Assembly (NCBI GenBank): GCA_030671945.1
Contig: DAOVHJ010000053.1
Span: 1 to 10,685, forward strand
DNA: 10,685 bases
DNA from: Candidatus Heimdallarchaeota archaeon
GTDB lineage: Archaea > Asgardarchaeota > Heimdallarchaeia > JABLTI01
Reading direction: 5' to 3'
Shown here: in pieces, positions 6,379-10,685 of the stretch
Layout: every line of letters begins with the position of its first letter
Position numbering within the stretch: position 1 is the stretch's first letter
The notes under the pieces: generated by a model
What the model saw: only the letters and a program-made list of their open reading frames with translations
What the model was told of the DNA's origin: nothing
The model's database searches: none
Position numbers and translations under genes: made by a program

Positions 6379-7411
6379 ATATTATTATGTAGATTTTGTA
6401 TTTATCCAGTAGGAATGATGTTAACCAAATTATTGCTACGTTTAGGAATCCGAAGAAGAAAACTAGAGCAACATGCGAATCACTCTTCAAGATTAAAGTA
6501 GCTAGGCTTAAGAAAATTGGTTGAATTAGAAATAAGAAAAAGGCATTCTTTCCTTGGGGTTCCAGAAAATAACTTTTATTTTTCGTTACATTGAAATGAT
6601 CATATAGGAGCCAGATTAACCAAAACGATAATGCTGCTAAACCAATTGTTAGCAAGATATAGGAATGAGAAACTCTAAGTTTTGAAAGTCCACCATATGA
6701 AGGGAAACCATATCCAACCCAGATAAAATGCAAGCTAACTCCAAAGACTGTGAAAATAAGCCCATAGATTAAGAAAAGCAATTTCTTCAGCTCCCGGAAA
6801 TCATCAACAATTGCAGTGGAAAGGAGCATCATTACTCCATACCCAAAACCACCAATGAACCCACCATGAGCATCCCTAAAACCTAAATCACTAATGGTCA
6901 TGAACACTCCATCAACATTAACAGTGAGTCCAATAACAAATTGATATATTTCTAAGAACATGAATCCAATTATGAATCTATAGAATCGAGGGATCTCGAT
7001 AAAAAATACCGTAAACATACCTGCAATGCCAATCGATTGTAATACTCCCCAACCAAAGTTTATCCCAGCTGGGGAAATTAAAATGCTACCAAGCAAACCA
7101 AATCCAAGAAAAGCAGCATATCGACGTATGAATTTAACATAGGCTTGTATTCTACCTTCTCTTTTCAGGGTGCTTGTGAAAGACATTTTGAAAGTTAATG
7201 CTATGGCAAATATGAAGAATGGAGCAACTAAATCAACATAAGTCAGACCAAAATTTATTGCGTGTTTCGACCAAGCAGGAGTGTTCTCAAAAGGAGATAT
7301 AGTGTTTACAAAAATCATAGCAGCAATTGCTAAACCCCTAAAGATATCTATGCTCATATAGCGGATTTTTTCTTTAATTTCTTCTTTAGGTTCATCTACA
7401 ATTGCCATCAT
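6377..7411 (-). CDS. Multi-pass membrane protein, HGSNAT/DUF1624/DUF5009-type acyltransferase
   Basis: The protein has about 344 residues and is mostly hydrophobic, with around nine to ten membrane segments. A short polar N-terminus leads into RYMSIDIFRGLAIAAM (17-32), close to the R-x-x-S-x-D-x-F-R-G signature of the heparan-alpha-glucosaminide N-acetyltransferase (HGSNAT)-like family. Then comes HAINFGLTYVDLVAPFF (50-66), which matches the family block HAxWxGLTxADLVFPxF; H50 is the candidate acetyl-carrying histidine. Human HGSNAT moves acetyl groups from cytoplasmic acetyl-CoA across a membrane onto a sugar; the substrate here is unknown. I chose ATG at 7411 (a second ATG follows at once) with a weak GTGAG just before it. 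A TTG at 7438 would add nine residues but has no well-placed ribosome binding site. It lies about 70 bases after the methyltransferase gene, probably in the same operon. Confidence 0.78.
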   Translation of the reverse strand: MMAIVDEPKEEIKEKIRYMSIDIFRGLAIAAMIFVNTISPFENTPAWSKHAINFGLTYVDLVAPFFIFAIALTFKMSFTSTLKREGRIQAYVKFIRRYAAFLGFGLLGSILISPAGINFGWGVLQSIGIAGMFTVFFIEIPRFYRFIIGFMFLEIYQFVIGLTVNVDGVFMTISDLGFRDAHGGFIGGFGYGVMMLLSTAIVDDFRELKKLLFLIYGLIFTVFGVSLHFIWVGYGFPSYGGLSKLRVSHSYILLTIGLAALSFWLIWLLYDHFNVTKNKSYFLEPQGKNAFFLFLIQPIFLSLATLILKSDSHVALVFFFGFLNVAIIWLTSFLLDKYKIYIII

Positions 7412-7480
7412 ACTCACAACAGAAAAGTAATTACTCAAAGAAAGATAAAGGTTCTTTCCTTAAAACCAAAAAGTGTGAAT

Positions 7481-8362
7481 CTACTCTTTCTTGAAAATTC
7501 CTTGGATGAATTTATGATTTATCCAATATTTATCCTCATAGTAGCACCGATTCTTGATTTTATCAATAATGGATTCTACAATTTTCTCATCTTCAGTAAA
7601 GATATGCCCAGTTCCTGCAATTGCTCCAGTGTTCTTTAACCAATTGTATAAATCTTCAGGAGAACTAAAACTAATTTTCTCCTCAACAGTATCCAGAAAA
7701 ATGGTTGAAAACTGTCTTCTCTTAAACCAAGATTTTATTTCATTTTGATTTTTAGGTAATTGGTATCGTATTTCCATAATTTTGTTCAAAGATGATGGAT
7801 ATTCTTTCATCGTATCAATGTAAATATCATCAATTCCTTTCAAAGTTCCCTTACAATTTGTTATAAAATGAGCAGTGCCATCTTTCTTTAAAATTCGATG
7901 GAATTCTTTAATCACTTTTTTCTGATTAAAATACGGTAATGCATACCCACAAAATATCGCATCATATTTCTCATCTTCCTCACCAAGAAGAAAATCTGTA
8001 CCATCTTGAACTATGAACGAACATCGACTATCTGAAATTTTGTCTTTTGCTAGTTCAATCATTTTGTCTGAAATATCAACTGCAGTTATCTTTACTGTTG
8101 CATCTTTTAATTCTGACAAAACATATCCAGAGATATACCCAGTCCCGCAAGCAAAATCCAAAATGTGAATGTTCTTTTGGTTTTTTAAATGATCTATCTT
8201 TAGAATCGTATTCGTGTGCTTATTCATTTTATTAAGCCATTTATGATACGTTGACGCAGCTATGTTGTATTCCTCTCGATAATCTTCTCTTCTCACAATT
8301 CTCTTAGTCAAATAAAGAAAAACCATTTTCAAGTATGTGTGAATCTTTCTGAAGAGTTTCAT
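7481..8362 (-). CDS. Class I SAM-dependent methyltransferase
   Basis: This 293-residue protein has the Rossmann methyltransferase core. Motif I is ILDFACGTGYISG (67-79), which binds SAM. Next come AVDISDKMIELAKDK (motif II, acidic residue contacting the ribose), VQDGTDF (motif III) and the DAIFCGYALPYF strand with FHRILKKDGTAHF after it, typical of Methyltransf_11/25 proteins. The first 30 residues are basic and partly hydrophobic (YLKMVFLYLTKRIVRR), perhaps an amphipathic membrane-associating helix. The C-terminal 100 residues have no recognised domain and probably form the substrate lid. Substrate is unknown; small molecules, quinones and lipids are all possible. The ATG has GAGGGAG (minus strand, 8366-8372) a few bases upstream. 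It sits 60 bases after the dehydrogenase gene and before the membrane acyltransferase-like gene, so a shared pathway is plausible but unproven. Confidence 0.9.
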   Translation of the reverse strand: MKLFRKIHTYLKMVFLYLTKRIVRREDYREEYNIAASTYHKWLNKMNKHTNTILKIDHLKNQKNIHILDFACGTGYISGYVLSELKDATVKITAVDISDKMIELAKDKISDSRCSFIVQDGTDFLLGEEDEKYDAIFCGYALPYFNQKKVIKEFHRILKKDGTAHFITNCKGTLKGIDDIYIDTMKEYPSSLNKIMEIRYQLPKNQNEIKSWFKRRQFSTIFLDTVEEKISFSSPEDLYNWLKNTGAIAGTGHIFTEDEKIVESIIDKIKNRCYYEDKYWINHKFIQGIFKKE

Positions 8363-8422
8363 TTTCTCCCTCTGAACAACAGTATTTTTTTAATCTAATA
8401 TGTTTTTCCAGAGTGGATTGAG

Positions 8423-9436
8423 TCACTTAAGACCGAAGTATAGAGGTAATAACCAATCAACTAATTCATTCGTTACTACTCGACGAATGAGAAAAACTAA
8501 GATTCTTTGAATAGGATCTCCTGCGTGATAATTTACTCGAGGTTTTCTAGCTTTAATTATTCTATAGAGTTTCTTTGAAATCACTAATGGCGGAGGAGCA
8601 ACAATAAGATTCTTCACTATGACTTTCCAAACGGGATTTAGATATTCATAATATGGTGAATCAGGAGTTGTAGGAGATTGATTAATCATTTTCTCTAAAT
8701 CCACTGATTTTGTTGAAGGATCCATTGATGTTGAAATCGCATGCACGTTTGTGTTGAATGCAGTATTAATATCACTTGGGAGAATTGTTGAAACCTTAAT
8801 GTTGAATTTTTTAACCTCGACACGCAATCCTTCACTAAAAACTTTTATTGCAATCTTTGATGCGGAATAATGAGATTGAAATGGGATAACTGCAAGTGCT
8901 CCTAGTGTACTTGTATTAATTATTCGTCCTTCTCTTCTTTCCCTCATTTGTGGTAAAACAGCTTTTGCAACTCTTACCATACCAAACAAGTTAGTGTCAA
9001 ATGTTGTTTTCCAATCTTCCATGGACAATACTTCTGCACTTCTGAAAAAACTAATACCCGCGTTGTTAATCAGAATGTCAATTCCACGATCATTGATTTT
9101 TTTTGCTTCAATTTCCATTTCACTTATCGCTTTTTCAACGGAATCATCAGATGTAACATCCATATTGAAAAATCTAATTTTGTCAATTAATTCATCTAAG
9201 TTTTTTTCGATCTTTTTGGGGATAAGATTTTTTGTGGGTTTAACAATTGTTTTTTCTTTATTTGTGAATTTCCATTTCGTATGATCTCTGACAAAATCCT
9301 CTTTTAATTGCTTTTTATCAAGTGTTTGACTTCTACGACTTGTTCCAAAGACTGTATATCCTTTGGCTGTTAGAAAGATAGCATGAGATAACCCTATGCC
9401 AGAGGATGCTCCTGTTATTACAACTACTTTATTCAT
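8423..9436 (-). CDS. Short-chain dehydrogenase/reductase with an enlarged loop
   Basis: SDR enzymes reduce or oxidise carbonyl and alcohol groups with NAD(P). The classical motifs are all present: TGASSGIG (8-15) for the cofactor, MDVT (92-95), NNAG (124-127), the catalytic set N149, S176, Y190 and K194 (YSASK). Arg34 and Arg35 after the second strand suggest NADPH. Between that strand and MDVT there are nearly 60 residues instead of roughly 20-25, so a lysine-rich insert of about 35 residues (around 40-80) is present. The C-terminus (about 270-337) is also long and contains hydrophobic stretches such as VIVKNLIVAPPPLVI and ILVFLIRRVV, perhaps for membrane contact. Total length is 337 against about 250 for a minimal classical SDR. 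ATG at 9436 has GGTGG seven bases upstream, inside an inverted repeat. It is the first gene of the minus-strand group. Confidence 0.93.
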   Translation of the reverse strand: MNKVVVITGASSGIGLSHAIFLTAKGYTVFGTSRRSQTLDKKQLKEDFVRDHTKWKFTNKEKTIVKPTKNLIPKKIEKNLDELIDKIRFFNMDVTSDDSVEKAISEMEIEAKKINDRGIDILINNAGISFFRSAEVLSMEDWKTTFDTNLFGMVRVAKAVLPQMRERREGRIINTSTLGALAVIPFQSHYSASKIAIKVFSEGLRVEVKKFNIKVSTILPSDINTAFNTNVHAISTSMDPSTKSVDLEKMINQSPTTPDSPYYEYLNPVWKVIVKNLIVAPPPLVISKKLYRIIKARKPRVNYHAGDPIQRILVFLIRRVVTNELVDWLLPLYFGLK

Positions 9437-9439
9437 ATG

Positions 9440-9470
9440 AGAACCACCAAATGATGCTATGTGTGGTTCT
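9440..9470 (-). repeat. Inverted repeat covering the dehydrogenase ribosome binding site
   Basis: AGAACCAC (9440-9447) and GTGGTTCT (9463-9470) are perfect reverse complements separated by 15 bases. In the minus-strand transcript the second arm carries GGTGG, the ribosome binding site of the dehydrogenase gene, so the hairpin would hide it. Read on the plus strand it would be a hairpin followed by a T-rich tract, but no plus-strand gene ends here, so a terminator is less likely. Confidence 0.5.
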
Positions 9471-9505
9471 TATTTTTCTTTTTAGATTTTTTCTCTATTA
9501 TCATG

Positions 9506-9522
9506 ATTTAAACTTCATATAA
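9506..9522. promoter_or_regulatory. Shared AT-rich promoter region of divergent genes
   Basis: Two TATA-like sequences lie side by side: ATTTAAA (9506-9512, TTTAAAT on the minus strand) and ATATAA (9517-9522). On the minus strand the first would start a transcript near 9484 with a leader of about 48 bases holding the hairpin before the dehydrogenase. On the plus strand the second would start one near 9545, ahead of the short reading frame at 9572 and the HAD gene. Which box serves which gene cannot be settled by eye. Confidence 0.35.
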
Positions 9523-9571
9523 TTCCTAAACCATCATTTTAAACCAAAGATTCAATTAAGAGGAGTAATTA

Positions 9572-9592
9572 TTGAAAATTATTACTTTATAA
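9572..9592 (+). other. Six-codon reading frame ahead of the HAD gene
   Basis: TTG at 9572 opens a frame encoding MKIITL and stops at TAA (9590-9592). GAGGAG (9560-9565) lies six bases before it, a strong ribosome binding site. The stop codon overlaps the AAGGAG used by the HAD gene. The peptide is very close to the HAD protein's own start, MIKLVTL. It may be a leader that couples translation, or the remnant of a duplicated or shifted gene start. Confidence 0.4.
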
Positions 9593-9603
9593 GGAGCTCA
9601 AAA

Positions 9604-10260
9604 ATGATTAAACTTGTCACTTTAGATTTTGATGGCACAACAGCTGATACTATGCCTACATTAGAGGAAATTGCTGTCAAATTAATGGTGAAACACTATG
9701 AGCTAGAAACCGAGGATGCAAGATCAAAATATCAGATCACAACCGGATTACCATTTGAACAGCAAATGGAAATAGTGTTCCCTGATAATCCGAATAATAA
9801 ATTGGTAATTTCTCAATTTGAGAAAGAAAAAATCGAATGTATATTTGATCTGCCATTATTCAAAGATGCTAAATCAACAATTGATCTACTAAGAGAAAAG
9901 GGTTATCTTGTAGCAATTTCTAGTTCGACAACTCAACCTATTATTGAGAAATATTGCAAAGAAAAAGAATTAATTGTTGATCAAATTGTAGGATATAGAA
10001 TGGGATTTGAAAAAGGGAAGGATCATTTTGATTTCCTTAAAGAAGAATTTAATCTTAGTTCTGAGGAATTAGTTTATGTAGGTGATTCCTTAAAAGACTG
10101 TGAAAGAGCGCAAAACAACGATATAGTATTTATTGGTAAAACGGGTATGTTTTCTCAAGAAGATTTCAATAAGATCTCTAAATCAAAAATAGTAATCTCT
10201 GATTTGGAAGAGTTACTTAAAATAATACCTGATTTAAATCAAGAATTAGATGAAACCTAA
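9604..10260 (+). CDS. HAD-superfamily hydrolase, probable phosphatase
   Basis: The 218-residue protein has the four HAD motifs. Motif I is LDFDGTTAD (7-15), with nucleophile D8 and acid/base D10. Motif II is ISSS (105-108), with S106 the likely phosphate-binding serine. Motif III lysine is K137 or K139 in FEKGK, and motif IV is GDSLKD (160-165), with D161 and D165 binding magnesium. The segment between 15 and about 85 is helical, a C1 cap as in phosphoglycolate phosphatase and beta-phosphoglucomutase relatives. Family members usually remove phosphate from small molecules; no substrate can be assigned. Ribosome binding site GGAG at 9593-9596 lies seven bases before the ATG. The radical SAM gene starts 26 bases downstream, so they are probably cotranscribed. 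The last 30 or so residues after VISDLEELLKII are a short polar tail. Confidence 0.93.
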   Translation: MIKLVTLDFDGTTADTMPTLEEIAVKLMVKHYELETEDARSKYQITTGLPFEQQMEIVFPDNPNNKLVISQFEKEKIECIFDLPLFKDAKSTIDLLREKGYLVAISSSTTQPIIEKYCKEKELIVDQIVGYRMGFEKGKDHFDFLKEEFNLSSEELVYVGDSLKDCERAQNNDIVFIGKTGMFSQEDFNKISKSKIVISDLEELLKIIPDLNQELDET

Positions 10261-10286
10261 TTGCATAATATTGAGGAAGTAAATTC

Positions 10287-10685
10287 TTGAAAATAAGAGC
10301 ATCAATAGGAACAGCAGCAGTACTTGGTTTGGAAAAAATACTTTTGCAAGCTAAACCAACCACAGCCTATTCGTTGATGTATTCTGATTCTAATTGTTTG
10401 ACAAATTGCAGTTTTTGTCCTCAAGCAAAAGAAAGTGAAGGTAGAAGAGATGGCCTCTCAAGAGTTTTGTGGCCAACGTATGATCTTAATGAAATTATTG
10501 ATCGTATAATTACTCGAGAAACAGGATTAAAACGAATATGTATTCAAACAATTAGATACGAAAATTCCACAGAAGATTTATTGAAGATACTTGGAAAGTT
10601 CTCTGAAAGCAAAGTATCAACACCACTAACTGTTTGTTGTTACCCAACAACAAAAGAGATATTTTTGAAAATGAAGAATTTGGGA
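10287..10685 (+). CDS. Radical SAM protein, biotin-synthase-related (3' end outside window)
   Basis: An open frame of 133 codons runs from TTG at 10287 to the window end. GAGGA (10273-10277) lies nine bases upstream. The protein has the radical SAM cluster motif C37-x3-C41-x2-C44 (NCLTNCSFCPQA), which holds a 4Fe-4S cluster that cleaves SAM to a radical. The context around it, with SIGTAAVLGL near the start, CPQAKES after the motif and LSRVLWP later, is like the biotin-synthase-related proteins of archaea, a group that I recall includes the LipS1/LipS2 lipoyl synthase pair. I think LipS2-like is possible but cannot confirm it, and the rest of the gene is missing. ICIQTIRY (about 84-91) fits the next strand of the radical SAM barrel. 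The HAD gene lies just upstream. Confidence 0.88.
   Translation, partial: MKIRASIGTAAVLGLEKILLQAKPTTAYSLMYSDSNCLTNCSFCPQAKESEGRRDGLSRVLWPTYDLNEIIDRIITRETGLKRICIQTIRYENSTEDLLKILGKFSESKVSTPLTVCCYPTTKEIFLKMKNLG

Noticed and set aside
6104..6412. Plus-strand open frame overlapping the end of the oxidoreductase and crossing the terminator hairpin.
   Set aside because: It is in another frame of conserved coding sequence and runs through the bidirectional terminator; no motif is seen.
7412..7438. TTG at 7438 as the start of the membrane acyltransferase-like gene.
   Set aside because: No well-placed ribosome binding site; the two adjacent ATG codons at 7411 and 7408 have a weak GTGAG and give a usual family N-terminus. 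Not excluded.
8994..9284. Plus-strand frame of 96 codons opposite the dehydrogenase.
   Set aside because: Shadow of the SDR gene, whose catalytic motifs lie on the minus strand in the same region.

Overview
The window looks like archaeal DNA, most likely from an Asgard (Promethearchaeati) lineage such as Lokiarchaeia or a relative. The base composition is AT-rich. Ribosome binding sites are of the GGTG/GGAG type, TTG starts are frequent, and possible TATA boxes lie about 25 bases from likely transcript starts. Three genes support this best: a Rab/Ras-like small GTPase, a long Trm112-like zinc protein with a eukaryote-like insert, and a tungsten-type aldehyde:ferredoxin oxidoreductase. The assignment is inference from gene content; there is no rRNA or other marker gene here.

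Layout. At the left edge (minus strand, running off the window) is a pentapeptide-repeat protein. It is divergent from an unrecognised plus-strand protein (721-1488) made of three copies of a unit of about 70 residues. The plus strand continues with the Trm112-like protein (1661-2077), a 90-residue zinc-ribbon protein (2218-2490) closely followed by the small GTPase (2513-3058), a PIG-L/LmbE-type deacetylase (3194-3901), and, after a 218-base gap holding a terminator and a possible RNA structure, the oxidoreductase (4120-6336). That gene ends at a hairpin that can serve as a terminator in both directions.

From the right, a minus-strand group converges on that hairpin: a short-chain dehydrogenase (9436-8423), a class I methyltransferase (8362-7481) and a multi-pass membrane protein of the HGSNAT/DUF1624/DUF5009 acyltransferase type (7411-6377). 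The gaps are about 60 and 70 bases, so one operon is plausible. A shared task in modifying a lipid, sugar or membrane molecule is only a guess. Divergent from it is a HAD-family phosphatase (9604-10260), followed 26 bases later by a radical SAM protein of the biotin-synthase-related type (10287 onward, cut by the window end), resembling archaeal lipoyl synthase subunits.

No known defence system, mobile element, CRISPR array, rRNA or tRNA was found. The most interesting unexplained signals are the triple-repeat protein, two inverted repeats that would hide the ribosome binding sites of the zinc-ribbon gene and the dehydrogenase, a short reading frame before the HAD gene that mimics its N-terminus, a possible structured element before the oxidoreductase, and an unusual cysteine spacing in that enzyme.
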